Below are positions 53,437-62,123 of a stretch of 64,000 nt of DNA, piece after piece. How positions within the stretch are numbered: position 1 is the first letter of the stretch; each line of letters starts with the position of its first letter. The DNA comes from Desulfobacterium sp. Its GTDB lineage: Bacteria; Desulfobacterota; Desulfobacteria; Desulfobacterales; Desulfobacteraceae. The DNA is taken from assembly GCA_030145245.1 (NCBI GenBank), contig JAQYWC010000003.1, positions 62,001 through 126,000 of the forward strand, in the 5' to 3' direction. Under the pieces are notes generated by a model. The model was not told the DNA's origin and searched no databases. It saw only the letters and a program-made list of their open reading frames with translations. Position numbers and translations under genes: made by a program.

Positions 53437-55362
53437 TTGAGTCTGCTTAAAACCATTAGAACCGGTAACGATTTAAAACAACTGTCAAGAAAGGAGCTGC
53501 CGATCCTTGCAAAGGAGATCCGGGAGCGAATTATCTCTGTTGTATCAAAAAACGGGGGCCACCTGGCATCCAGCCTGGGGGCTGTGGAGCTGACCCTTGC
53601 CATCCACTACGTGTTTGATATACCCACGGACACCCTGGTGTGGGATGTCGGCCACCAGGCCTATGCCCACAAGCTTTTGACCGGAAGGGAGGAGAAGTTC
53701 GATACCCTTCGGACCCACAAGGGGATCACGGGCTTTACCAAGATGAGCGAAAGCCCCTGTGACGGATTTACCGTGGGCCACTCCAGCACATCCATTTCAG
53801 CGGGTTTGGGCATTGCAAGCGGCCGGCACCTGACCCAGAAAACCGGCAAGGTGCTCTCTGTCATCGGCGATGGCTCCCTTACTGCGGGCCTTGCCTTTGA
53901 AGGACTCAACCAGGCCGGGGACTCCAAGCGGGATCTCATTGTCATCCTCAACGACAACGACATGTCCATCTCCCCCAATGTGGGGGCGTTGTCCTCATTT
54001 TTGAGCCGCACCTTCTCCTCCAAATATCTCCAGAACATGAAGAAGGAGTTCGGCACCTTTTTAAAGTCCCTTCCCGGCATTGGGGACGATATCTACAAGA
54101 TTGCAAAGCGCTCCGAGGATTCCTTCAAGACCTTTGTCACCCCGGGTATGCTGTTTGAGGCCTTTAATTTCGATTACTTTGGTCCCATCAACGGTCACAA
54201 CCTCAACCACCTGGTGGATATCCTTGAAAACATAAAAAAGCATGACGAACCCGTGCTTCTCCATGTCACCACCAAAAAGGGAAAAGGGTACCTGCCGGCA
54301 GAACAAAACCCGGTCTACTTCCACGGAGTCGGTTCGTTCGACATCGACACGGGAAGCTGTGAGAAAAAAGCGGGAAGCATCCCCTCCTACACCGATGTGT
54401 TCGGCTGCACCATGGTGGACCTTGCAAAAAAGGACAAACGGATCGTTGCGGTCACGGCAGCCATGCCGGAGGGAACCGGGCTCAACAATTTTGCCAAACT
54501 GTATCCGGACCGGTTCTTTGATGTGGGGATCGCCGAGCAGCACGCAGTCACCTTTGCAGCAGGCCTTGCCTCCCAGGGACTGAAGCCTGTGGTTGCCATC
54601 TATTCCACCTTTATGCAGCGGGCCTACGACCAGATTCTTCACGATGCCTGCATCGAGTCCCATCCCGTGGTGTTTGCCCTGGACCGGGGCGGCATTGTGG
54701 GTGAGGACGGCCCCACCCACCACGGCCTGTTCGACTTTGCCTATCTCCGGAATATTCCCAACATCACCGTCATGGCTCCAAGGGATGAAAATGAGCTTGC
54801 CCGAATGCTCAAGACCGCCATTGACCACAACGGTCCCATTGCCCTTCGCTACCCCAGGGGCAAGGGGGAAGGCGTTGTTATGGACCAGGATCTCGAGCCC
54901 CTGGAGATCGGAAAAGGGGAACTTGTCCGAAACGGAAAAGACCTTGCCATCATTGCTGTGGGCCGGGTTGTGGGCGAAGCGCTCAAGGCCGCCCTTGAGC
55001 TTGAAACCCTTGGCATCTCCTGTGCGGTCCTGGATGCACGCTTTGTAAAACCCCTTGATAAACAACTTATCCTTGACACGGTGGACAGGACAGGCGCTAT
55101 GGTCACTGTTGAGGAACATGTGCTGGACGGCGGATTCGGAAGCGCAGTCCTGGAGCTTCTGGCAGATAACGATCGCTTCAACTGCAGGATCAGAAGGGTC
55201 GGCATCCGGGACACCTTTGTGGAGCACGGAGCCCAGTCCATATTGAGAAACGAATACGGAGTTGATGTGGCAGCCATTGTCAAAGCAGCAAAAGAGATCG
55301 CGGGAAACAACAATTGTGCTGATGCAAAAGCCATTGACCGGGCAGACAGGGAGAGATGTTAA
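53437..55362 (+). CDS. dxs: 1-deoxy-D-xylulose-5-phosphate synthase
   Basis: Thiamine diphosphate enzyme of 641 residues that starts the MEP isoprenoid pathway from pyruvate and glyceraldehyde-3-phosphate. DVGHQAYAHKLLTGR (about 68-82), the thiamine-binding GDGSLTAGLAFEGLN to NDNDMSIS stretch and the C-terminal transketolase region (AEQHAVTFAAGLA, GEDGPTHHG, YPRG) are complete. The start is a TTG at 53437 with AGGAG upstream and no competing ATG nearby. It follows ispA by 20 bases and ends 2 bases before the tlyA start. Confidence 0.95.
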   Translation: MSLLKTIRTGNDLKQLSRKELPILAKEIRERIISVVSKNGGHLASSLGAVELTLAIHYVFDIPTDTLVWDVGHQAYAHKLLTGREEKFDTLRTHKGITGFTKMSESPCDGFTVGHSSTSISAGLGIASGRHLTQKTGKVLSVIGDGSLTAGLAFEGLNQAGDSKRDLIVILNDNDMSISPNVGALSSFLSRTFSSKYLQNMKKEFGTFLKSLPGIGDDIYKIAKRSEDSFKTFVTPGMLFEAFNFDYFGPINGHNLNHLVDILENIKKHDEPVLLHVTTKKGKGYLPAEQNPVYFHGVGSFDIDTGSCEKKAGSIPSYTDVFGCTMVDLAKKDKRIVAVTAAMPEGTGLNNFAKLYPDRFFDVGIAEQHAVTFAAGLASQGLKPVVAIYSTFMQRAYDQILHDACIESHPVVFALDRGGIVGEDGPTHHGLFDFAYLRNIPNITVMAPRDENELARMLKTAIDHNGPIALRYPRGKGEGVVMDQDLEPLEIGKGELVRNGKDLAIIAVGRVVGEALKAALELETLGISCAVLDARFVKPLDKQLILDTVDRTGAMVTVEEHVLDGGFGSAVLELLADNDRFNCRIRRVGIRDTFVEHGAQSILRNEYGVDVAAIVKAAKEIAGNNNCADAKAIDRADRERC

Positions 55363-55364
55363 CC

Positions 55365-56120
55365 ATGGAAAAGAAACGCCTCGATCTGTTACTTGTTGAG
55401 AAAAACATGGTCCAGTCCAGGGAACGTGCCCGGGCATTGATCATGGCCGGCAGGATACTTGTGAACGACGTTCCGGTTGATAAGGCCGGCACCAAGGTTG
55501 CTCTGGATGCCCAGATTATTTTAAAAGGTGAGGATATTCCCTTTGTAAGCCGGGGGGGCCTCAAGCTCGACCACGCGGTCAAGGGCCTTGACCTTGACGT
55601 CACCGGCCTCCACTGCCTGGATATCGGTGCCTCCACCGGAGGGTTTACCGACTGTCTGCTCCAGCACGGCGCGGGCAAGGTCTATGCCGTGGATGTGGGC
55701 TATGGCCAGCTGGCATGGTCCTTGCGCCAGGATCCAAGGGTGGTGGTCATCGAGCGGACCAACATCCGTCACCTGGAATATGACGTAATCGGCGAAAGCG
55801 TGGACCTTATCGTGGCGGATACCTCGTTTATCTCCCTGAAGCTGGTTATCCCTGCAGCAGAGAAGTTCATGAAAAAAGGCACCCTCATCCTGGCGCTCAT
55901 TAAGCCCCAGTTTGAAGCCGGCCGGGATAGAATCGGCAAGGGCGGCGTGGTGCGGGATCCGGCGGTGAGAGAAGAGATCATAGGGGAAATCAAAGACTTT
56001 TTTAATAACCGTGGCTATGAAATTGGCGAGGTGATCCCCTCCCCTGTTCCCGGCCCAAAAGGAAACCAGGAGTTTATAATATCCTTGCGATATTTAGATA
56101 ATATATGTAACAAAACATAG
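55365..56120 (+). CDS. tlyA: TlyA-family rRNA methyltransferase
   Basis: A 251-residue protein: N-terminal S4 RNA-binding domain (about 1-60, RLDLLLVEKNMVQSRERA) and an FtsJ-type methyltransferase domain (about 60-245) with HCLDIGASTGGFTDCLL, VDVGYGQLAW and the K-D-K-E residues including IKPQFE. TlyA enzymes 2'-O-methylate rRNA; relatives are also called haemolysin A. ATG 55365 is used; ATG 55356 is 9 bases upstream. It is the last gene of the xseA operon before the second EF-G. Confidence 0.9.
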   Translation: MEKKRLDLLLVEKNMVQSRERARALIMAGRILVNDVPVDKAGTKVALDAQIILKGEDIPFVSRGGLKLDHAVKGLDLDVTGLHCLDIGASTGGFTDCLLQHGAGKVYAVDVGYGQLAWSLRQDPRVVVIERTNIRHLEYDVIGESVDLIVADTSFISLKLVIPAAEKFMKKGTLILALIKPQFEAGRDRIGKGGVVRDPAVREEIIGEIKDFFNNRGYEIGEVIPSPVPGPKGNQEFIISLRYLDNICNKT

Positions 56121-56153
56121 TGTTCTTTATTAATCACTGGAAAAGGAGCTCTT

Positions 56154-58220
56154 ATGACTGAACAAATCAAGCAAATGAGAAATGTCGTTCTGGCAGGTCA
56201 TGGAGGTGCGGGTAAAACTTCTCTGGCTGAAGCAATGCTCTTTAAGGCGGGTGCTGTCAATCGCTTCGGAAAGGTCGAAGAGGGCAACACCGCCATGGAT
56301 TTTCAGCCTGAAGAAGTTAAGAAACAGCAAAGTGTCAGCTCTGCCTTTCACAAATTTTCCTGGAAAAAACATTCTGTTACCCTCATGGACACCCCAGGTG
56401 ACCAGAACTTCTTCTCAGCTGCGAAAACCTGTATGCCGGCTGCCGACAGCGTTATTCTGGTCATCGACGGTGTCAGCGGCCCCGCAGCCATCACCGAAGA
56501 GGCTGCGGCCTGTGTGCGGGCAGACAAACTTCCTTCCATTTTATTCATCAACAAGCTTGACCGGGAGCGGTCCGATTTCCAGGCCGCCCTGGATGCCTCC
56601 ACCCAGGCACTCAAACTCAAGACCGTCATCACCCACCTTCCCATAGGAGCCGAGGACAATTTCAAGGGCGTCGTAGATATTATCGCCAACCGGGCCTACC
56701 TGTATGATGATGACGGAAATGTTCAGGTCTCGGATGTTCCTTCTGAAATGGCAGAGGATGTTGAGCTTGCCAAAGAGACCTTTATCGAAAGTGTTGCAGA
56801 ACTTGATGATGATCTTCTTGAAAGCTATCTGGAGGGAGAGACCATCCCCTTGGAAGATCTTCAAAAAGTCTTTAGAAAGGGGCTTCTTGATGCTGAGTTC
56901 TCACCGGTCCTGTGCGGTTCCGCAGTCAAGTCAGTGGGCATAGATCTCCTTTGTGATTTTATCAACGACTACATGCCCTCTCCCCTGGACAGGGGGCCGT
57001 GGATAGCCCTTGACGCTAACGGAGACGAGGTTGAAATCGCCCCGGATCCGGAAGCCCCTTTCGCAGGATTTGTTTTCAACACCATCGTCGATCCCTATGC
57101 AGGACGGCTCTCCCTGTTCCGGGTGATTTCAGGCACCCTTGGCAAGGAAGGCAACTTCCTCAATGTCAACAAGGACTCAAAGGAACGGTTTACCCAGCTC
57201 CTGGAGATCGCTGGAAAAGAGCAGAAACCCATCACTGAAGCTGTGCCGGGTTCCATTGTTGCCGTTGCCAAACTCAAGGATACCCAGACCGGTGACACCC
57301 TGAGCAACGATCAGGAGATCAAGTTCACCCCGCCCTCCCCCATGCCGCCGGTAATTTCATTTGCTATCTCTTCAAAGAACAAGGGGGATGAGGACAAGAT
57401 CCACGGCGCCCTGAGAAAAATCATGGAGGAGGACACGGCCCTTCAGCTGAAACGGGAGGTAGAGACCAACGAGACCATCCTCTCCGGCCGGGGCCTTGTG
57501 CACATCGAGACCACCATTGAAAAGATCAAACGCAAATTTAATGTGGACATGGCCATCAGCACACCCAAGGTTCCCTACAGGGAAACTTTCAAGAAAAAGG
57601 TGAGGGTCCAGGGGCGTCACAAGAAACAGTCCGGCGGCCACGGTCAGTTTGGCGACTGTTGGATCATTCTCGAGCCCCTTTCAAAGGGCCAGGGATTTGA
57701 ATTTGTCGATAAGATCGTTGGCGGCTCAATTCCCAAGACCTATATCCCTGCCGTTGAAAAAGGCGTTCTTGAAGCTTGTCAGAAGGGCATCCTTGCAGGA
57801 TTTCCCTGTGTGGACTTCAAGGTCACCCTGGACGATGGTTCCTATCATTCCGTTGACTCCTCGGAGATGGCCTTCAAGGTCGCAGGTTCCGTGGCCTTTA
57901 AAAAGGCTGCCGTGGATGCAAAACCGGTCCTTCTGGAACCCATCCTGAAAATATCCATCCTGGTTCCGGACGAGTACACAGGGGACATCATGGGCGATCT
58001 CAACTCCAGGCGAGGCAGGGTCCTTGGCATGGATTCCGAAGGAGACAGGCAGATCATCAACGCCAACGTTCCCATGGCAGAGATCCTGAGGTATGCCCCG
58101 GATCTTCGGTCCATGACCGGCGGAAGGGGAACCTTTGAAATGGAGTTCGACCACTATGACGAGGTTCCCGGCGATCTCTCGGCAAAGGTGATCGAAAAGG
58201 TCCTCAGCGAACGTGATTAA
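56154..58220 (+). CDS. Elongation factor G-like protein with altered switch regions
   Basis: A 688-residue five-domain GTPase of the EF-G family, clearly different from the fusA at 11347. G1 is normal (GHGGAGKTSL), G4 is NKLD and GSA is present. The switch I motif RGITI has become KQQSV and the switch II motif DTPGHVDF has become DTPGDQNF, so the catalytic His is Asp. The domain IV loop reads RHKKQSGGHGQFG. Likely an EFG II-type paralogue with slow or altered GTP hydrolysis; role unknown. AAAAGGAG precedes the ATG. It may be on the xseA transcript and is closed by the terminator at 58268. Confidence 0.9.
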   Translation: MTEQIKQMRNVVLAGHGGAGKTSLAEAMLFKAGAVNRFGKVEEGNTAMDFQPEEVKKQQSVSSAFHKFSWKKHSVTLMDTPGDQNFFSAAKTCMPAADSVILVIDGVSGPAAITEEAAACVRADKLPSILFINKLDRERSDFQAALDASTQALKLKTVITHLPIGAEDNFKGVVDIIANRAYLYDDDGNVQVSDVPSEMAEDVELAKETFIESVAELDDDLLESYLEGETIPLEDLQKVFRKGLLDAEFSPVLCGSAVKSVGIDLLCDFINDYMPSPLDRGPWIALDANGDEVEIAPDPEAPFAGFVFNTIVDPYAGRLSLFRVISGTLGKEGNFLNVNKDSKERFTQLLEIAGKEQKPITEAVPGSIVAVAKLKDTQTGDTLSNDQEIKFTPPSPMPPVISFAISSKNKGDEDKIHGALRKIMEEDTALQLKREVETNETILSGRGLVHIETTIEKIKRKFNVDMAISTPKVPYRETFKKKVRVQGRHKKQSGGHGQFGDCWIILEPLSKGQGFEFVDKIVGGSIPKTYIPAVEKGVLEACQKGILAGFPCVDFKVTLDDGSYHSVDSSEMAFKVAGSVAFKKAAVDAKPVLLEPILKISILVPDEYTGDIMGDLNSRRGRVLGMDSEGDRQIINANVPMAEILRYAPDLRSMTGGRGTFEMEFDHYDEVPGDLSAKVIEKVLSERD

Positions 58221-58267
58221 GGGACAGATCTGAAATATCAATGGGGACAGATTTGAAATCTGTCCCC
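58221..58267. repeat. Palindromic GGGGACAGATTT-type repeat
   Basis: At 58243-58267 a 25-base near-perfect palindrome (12-bp arms, GGGGACAGATTT and its complement) follows a partial copy at 58221-58236 (GGGACAGATCTGAAAT). This repeat class often accompanies Y1/REP-associated transposases, none of which is in the window. Confidence 0.65.
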
Positions 58268-58309
58268 AAAGCTGCAGCTGCCGGAGGATCGGCAGTTGCA
58301 GCTTTTTTT
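58268..58309 (+). terminator. Terminator after the second EF-G
   Basis: A 16-bp stem (58268-58283 with 58290-58305, one mismatch), 6-base loop, then a run of seven T. It ends the preceding operon just ahead of the acyl carrier protein gene. Confidence 0.85.
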
Positions 58310-58405
58310 ATTGGCAAGACTCAATATAAACTATATATAGAGCACATGAAAAGTGCCGGACAGACAGCGTATCAGACAATTATTTATAAGTAGGATATTT
58401 TACCG

Positions 58406-58666
58406 ATGAAAAAAATTATAGCAGCGGTCAACCAATTACTCGAACAGGAATTTGAAATCGATCCCGACCTGCTGAAACCTGAGGCATTATTGAAAGAAGA
58501 TCTGGATCTGGACAGTCTTGATGCGGTTGACATGATCGTTGCCATCGATCATGAATTCGGGATTCGGATCGAAGAGGAGCAAGCCAAGGACCTGCGCATT
58601 CTCAAGGACATATACGACATCATCCACGACCTGGCAACCGCCAGGGCCGGAGAAACAGACCGTTGA
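58406..58666 (+). CDS. Acyl carrier protein (cluster copy 1)
   Basis: An 86-residue acidic carrier with the phosphopantetheine site at Ser37 (DLDLDSLDAVDM). It is divergent from housekeeping AcpP and is not near fab genes. Its stop overlaps the TTG start of the radical SAM gene (TTGA), so the two are translationally coupled. It probably carries the acyl chain built or modified by the cluster enzymes. Confidence 0.9.
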   Translation: MKKIIAAVNQLLEQEFEIDPDLLKPEALLKEDLDLDSLDAVDMIVAIDHEFGIRIEEEQAKDLRILKDIYDIIHDLATARAGETDR

Positions 58667-59967
58667 GAATCCTGCTGATCAACCCTCCCAACCATGGAAA
58701 AAGCATTCCCGAAGAGGAGTACGGGATCACATCCATAAAAGCGATCTTCAAGGGTGAACCCCTTGCACTTGAGGTTCTTGCAGGAAACCTCCATGACCAC
58801 GACGTCATGATCCTGGATCTGAAGGTGGATCCATTTTCATCCCTCATGGAGACAGTCAACCGGTTCCAGCCGGACATCGTGGGGATCACCTCGGTCACAT
58901 GTGAAGCAGATGCCCTCATCGACATTGCAACAACCATCAAGGAAGCGTTATCCGGGGATGCCCCGGTTGTGGTGGCAGGCGGCCACCATGCGTCATGTGA
59001 TCCCGGTTATTTTAACACCGAATCCATTGATTATGTTGTCTGCGGTGTGGGCAAGGCCAGTTTCAGGGAACTTGTCACCGCCATTGAGAAACAACAACCG
59101 GTATCCATCCCGGGGGTTGCCAGGACTGATCCCTCCGGCCGCCTTGATCTCAAGCCCAGGGGATATGGGTTTGGGGACCTGGTGGATCACCGGCCGCCCC
59201 GGTACGACCTTGTGGAACGCTACCGGGATACCTACGTCATGGGGGGAATCGGAAAGGCAGGGTTTGTGGTCACGGCCTATGGATGTGTCCATGCCTGCTC
59301 GTTCTGTTCGATTCCCGCAATTACCCAGGGCCGCTACCTTACCCATTCCATAGACGCGTCCATCGATAACATGAAAACCCTGGATTCGGTGTCTCTCATC
59401 CGCTGTGTTGATGCCAACACGTTTGGAAATATCACCTTTGCCAAAAAGTTTGCCCGGGCAATTATCGATTCAAAGGTGAAAAAAAAGATCGTGGCAGATG
59501 TCAGGGCAGATACCATTGTCAACCATCCCGATGTGATCGACCTGTGGCAGCAGGCGGGTCTTGCAGCCGTTGTGATCGGTTTTGAAGAGATCGATGACCG
59601 GCGGCTCGACTTTTTCAACAAAAAAAGTTGTGTCGAAACAAACATCAAGGCCCTGGACCATTTAAAAAAGACGGGGCTCAAGGTAATTGGTGACTTTATC
59701 ATCTCCCCGGACTACGATCGCCGGGACTTTAAGGCCCTTGAGACCTTTATCGACACCCATGATATTGAACTTCCCGTCCCTTCGATTCTGACCCCCATCC
59801 CGGGAACGCCCCTTTACCAGCGTATGAAAGATAAAATCGAAATCTCTGATCTTTCCTATTATACGTTTTCCAATGCTGTGACTGAAACAACGCTTGAGAA
59901 AGAGGAATTCTACACCCTCTATGCCGGTCTCTTCAAAAAATTTCACAGCCACCTTTCCAAAAGTTAA
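58663..59967 (+). CDS. B12-binding-type radical SAM enzyme
   Basis: A 434-residue enzyme. The N-terminal Rossmann-like B12-binding domain (about 1-150) opens MRILLINPPNHG and includes PDIVGITSVTCEAD and VVVAGGHHASCDPGYF. The radical SAM barrel has its cluster motif CX3CX2C at Cys208/212/215 (YGCVHACSFC). C-terminal PSILTPIPGTPLYQRM is typical of this superfamily. It lies between an ACP and a ketosynthase, so the substrate is probably an ACP-bound chain. Reaction (methylation, cyclisation or ring formation) unknown. Confidence 0.88.
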   Translation: MRILLINPPNHGKSIPEEEYGITSIKAIFKGEPLALEVLAGNLHDHDVMILDLKVDPFSSLMETVNRFQPDIVGITSVTCEADALIDIATTIKEALSGDAPVVVAGGHHASCDPGYFNTESIDYVVCGVGKASFRELVTAIEKQQPVSIPGVARTDPSGRLDLKPRGYGFGDLVDHRPPRYDLVERYRDTYVMGGIGKAGFVVTAYGCVHACSFCSIPAITQGRYLTHSIDASIDNMKTLDSVSLIRCVDANTFGNITFAKKFARAIIDSKVKKKIVADVRADTIVNHPDVIDLWQQAGLAAVVIGFEEIDDRRLDFFNKKSCVETNIKALDHLKKTGLKVIGDFIISPDYDRRDFKALETFIDTHDIELPVPSILTPIPGTPLYQRMKDKIEISDLSYYTFSNAVTETTLEKEEFYTLYAGLFKKFHSHLSKS

Positions 59968-59995
59968 TCCGCGACAACCTTACAGGAGATTCCCA

Positions 59996-61144
59996 ATGAC
60001 AAACAATGTTTACATAAATGACCTCGCTGGATTTCTGCCCAACGCGGCCGTGTCCAACGAGGAGATAGAAAACGTTCTTGGCAGAATCAATGAGATCCCC
60101 TCATTGAGCAAACAGAGAATGCTTGACAATAACAAGATTGTAAAACGCTACTATGCCATTGACCCGTCAACCGGAAAGTTCACCCACACCAATGCCCAGC
60201 TCACAGCCGAAGCTGTTAAACGGCTTAATCCCCATGAAAACTTTTGTATGGATGAGATCGAAACCCTTTGCTGCGGCACCACCAGCCCCGACCTGATCAT
60301 GCCGGGCCATGCGCTGATGGTCCTTGGGGAGCTTGGGTTAAAACCCTGTGAAGCGGTTTCAACCGCCGGTATCTGCCTTTCCGGAATGGCGGCACTGAAG
60401 TACGGGTATCTTTCCATCGCAAGCGGCACCACCCAAAACGCCGTGGGAACCGGCTCCGAACTCTCCTCCTCGTTCATGAAGGCCGATTTTTTCACCCCAT
60501 CGGTGGACCCAGATGCAGACATTTCAGGCGAGCCGATTCTGGCATTTAATGCGGATTTCCTTCGCTGGATGCTTTCGGATGGTGCGGGTGCGGCGTTTCT
60601 TTCCAACAAGCCCAATGAAAACGGTATCTCCCTCAAAATCGAGTGGATCGATTCCCTCTCCTTTGCCGGGGAATTCCCCACCTGCATGTATGCCGGGGGA
60701 AAGCAGAACCCTGACGGAAGCATCTTTGGCTGGAGGGAGGCCGGATCCTGTGTGGAGGCGGCAAATGAGAACCTCATGGCTGTCAAGCAGGACACAAAAC
60801 TCCTGGCAAGCCAGATCGTCAAAACCATGGGCCGTACCCTCAGTCACGTGGCAGAAAAACACGGGCTCCGGGCCGGGAACATTGATTGGTATCTTCCCCA
60901 CTATTCTTCCCACTACTTCCGGGATAAATTCTACCAGGTCATGAAGGAGACCGGCTTTGAGATTCCCTATGAGCGCTGGTTTACTAACCTTCCCGATACG
61001 GGAAACATCGGCAGCGCGTCCATCTATCTCATCATGGAGGAGATCTTCAAGTCCGGCAGATTGAAATCCGGTGAGAAGATCCTCTGCTTCATCCCGGAGT
61101 CCGGCCGGTTTGCCCACTGTTTCATGCTTCTTACCGTGGTTTAA
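59996..61144 (+). CDS. StlD/DarB-like beta-ketosynthase (KAS III fold)
   Basis: A 382-residue KAS III-type condensing enzyme. Catalytic Cys127 (STAGICLSGM), His302 (YLPHYSSHY) and Asn337 (DTGNIGSAS) are in place. The N-terminal wording (FLPNAAVSNEEIENVLG, then YYAIDPSTGKFTHTNAQLT) resembles the StlD/DarB group, which joins two beta-keto acyl chains into cyclohexanedione or dialkylresorcinol products. The ATG at 59996 has AGGAG seven bases upstream; the longer frame is inside the radical SAM gene. It forms a three-gene unit with the ACP and radical SAM enzyme. Confidence 0.85.
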   Translation: MTNNVYINDLAGFLPNAAVSNEEIENVLGRINEIPSLSKQRMLDNNKIVKRYYAIDPSTGKFTHTNAQLTAEAVKRLNPHENFCMDEIETLCCGTTSPDLIMPGHALMVLGELGLKPCEAVSTAGICLSGMAALKYGYLSIASGTTQNAVGTGSELSSSFMKADFFTPSVDPDADISGEPILAFNADFLRWMLSDGAGAAFLSNKPNENGISLKIEWIDSLSFAGEFPTCMYAGGKQNPDGSIFGWREAGSCVEAANENLMAVKQDTKLLASQIVKTMGRTLSHVAEKHGLRAGNIDWYLPHYSSHYFRDKFYQVMKETGFEIPYERWFTNLPDTGNIGSASIYLIMEEIFKSGRLKSGEKILCFIPESGRFAHCFMLLTVV

Positions 61145-61150
61145 GCTAAA

Positions 61151-61191
61151 TACCGTCCCGGGGGGATGAACAAAATGATCCCGGGACGGTA
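61151..61191. terminator. Stem between convergent cluster arms
   Basis: TACCGTCCCGGG (61151-61162) pairs with CCCGGGACGGTA (61180-61191). It lies between the ketosynthase stop and the lipoprotein stop and probably stops both transcripts, although it lacks T-runs. Confidence 0.5.
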
Positions 61192-61204
61192 ACCGGAGTG
61201 AGTC

Positions 61205-61783
61205 CTAGTCATTGAGGGCTTTTACGATGCCGTGTTTGTTGAAGACAACCACCTTTGTCCCGTACCTGGAGTTCCAGTAAACCCACTGGCTGCTCTTGGG
61301 GGATGGGGTTTTATGGGTTGCGGGATAGCCAAAGGCCGCCATCACCCCGTTTTTGGTCATCCCCTTGAAAACCTTTCCCTGTTTAATCCCCTTGCGGTCG
61401 ATCTTGGAAAAGGGTGCCATGGAGACCTTTTGGGATGATGTGATCAAGTCGATATACTCTTCCGTGGACATCTCCATCCGTTTTTCATCTAACTGAAAAT
61501 TGATTTTCTGCCCCGTATCAGCCACAAAAAGTGTAAATCCACGCCTCTTGGATTTCACCGTCACTTTGGAGTTCATGGGGATGACCACATGGCCCGTGAA
61601 GGGTCCTGTCCAGTTAGCATAACTTGCGTTGACGGTTCCCCCGGTTTTCTCCTGGCCGTGGATGTTGAATTTGGTATACCTGGGAACATCGGCCGGTCCC
61701 TCGGTCTTGGGTTGAACCGCCACGCACCCGGTAAACAGAAACAATGATACGACAAACAGATTAACAATAAAAAATCGTTTCAT
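61205..61783 (-). CDS. Lipoprotein with BamE/SmpA-like C-terminal part
   Basis: A 192-residue exported protein. Lipobox FLFTGC places the acylated Cys at about residue 20. The middle (about 40-110) is an unassigned beta-rich region. The end (KVFKGMTKNGVMAAFGYPAT, then SSQWVYWNSRYGTKVVVFNK) follows the SmpA/OmlA pattern of a start-of-helix Gly-Met followed by a Trp-containing strand. ATG 61783 has GGAGG just upstream. It is the last gene of the minus-strand arm with the ACP and ABC exporter; it may act at the outer membrane in product export or assembly. Confidence 0.72.
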   Translation of the reverse strand: MKRFFIVNLFVVSLFLFTGCVAVQPKTEGPADVPRYTKFNIHGQEKTGGTVNASYANWTGPFTGHVVIPMNSKVTVKSKRRGFTLFVADTGQKINFQLDEKRMEMSTEEYIDLITSSQKVSMAPFSKIDRKGIKQGKVFKGMTKNGVMAAFGYPATHKTPSPKSSQWVYWNSRYGTKVVVFNKHGIVKALND

Positions 61784-61835
61784 AACTCCTCCCACTTTTA
61801 AAATTAATTGATAATATCCTGTGATGGCACAGTGG

Positions 61836-62114
61836 TCATGTCTGAAGCGGCGCCGGAGAGTGGGTCCTGATAAAATCCGCCAGGGTCTTGAGGGACCTTA
61901 TGATCTCCCGGCCCTGGTCCTGCCCCTGGACCCTGACTCCGTAAACATCCTGGATCATCACAACAATCTCAACCGCATCCAGGGAGTCAAGCCCCAGGGG
62001 GGAATCCAGACCGATGAGGTCGGAGTCAACGGAGATCTCTTCGGGAATCATTTCTCTGATATCGCAGATTTTCACAATGGCGTCAAGCAGCTCTTTTTCC
62101 AGGTCTTCAATCAT
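61836..62114 (-). CDS. Acyl carrier protein (cluster copy 2)
   Basis: A 92-residue carrier with the phosphopantetheine site at Ser44 (GLDSLDAVEI). It differs strongly from the copy at 58406, including GLDSPLGLDSLD before the site and a Gln/Gly-rich loop (VQGQDQGRE), so it is not a recent duplicate. It lies 9 bases downstream of the ABC permease. Two different ACPs fit a pathway that joins two chains. Confidence 0.88.
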   Translation of the reverse strand: MIEDLEKELLDAIVKICDIREMIPEEISVDSDLIGLDSPLGLDSLDAVEIVVMIQDVYGVRVQGQDQGREIIRSLKTLADFIRTHSPAPLQT

Positions 62115-62123
62115 TGTTTTATA

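Noticed and set aside
54061-55437. Minus-strand open frame of about 460 codons opposite dxs
   Set aside because: Shadow of dxs; no ribosome site and no recognisable motif.
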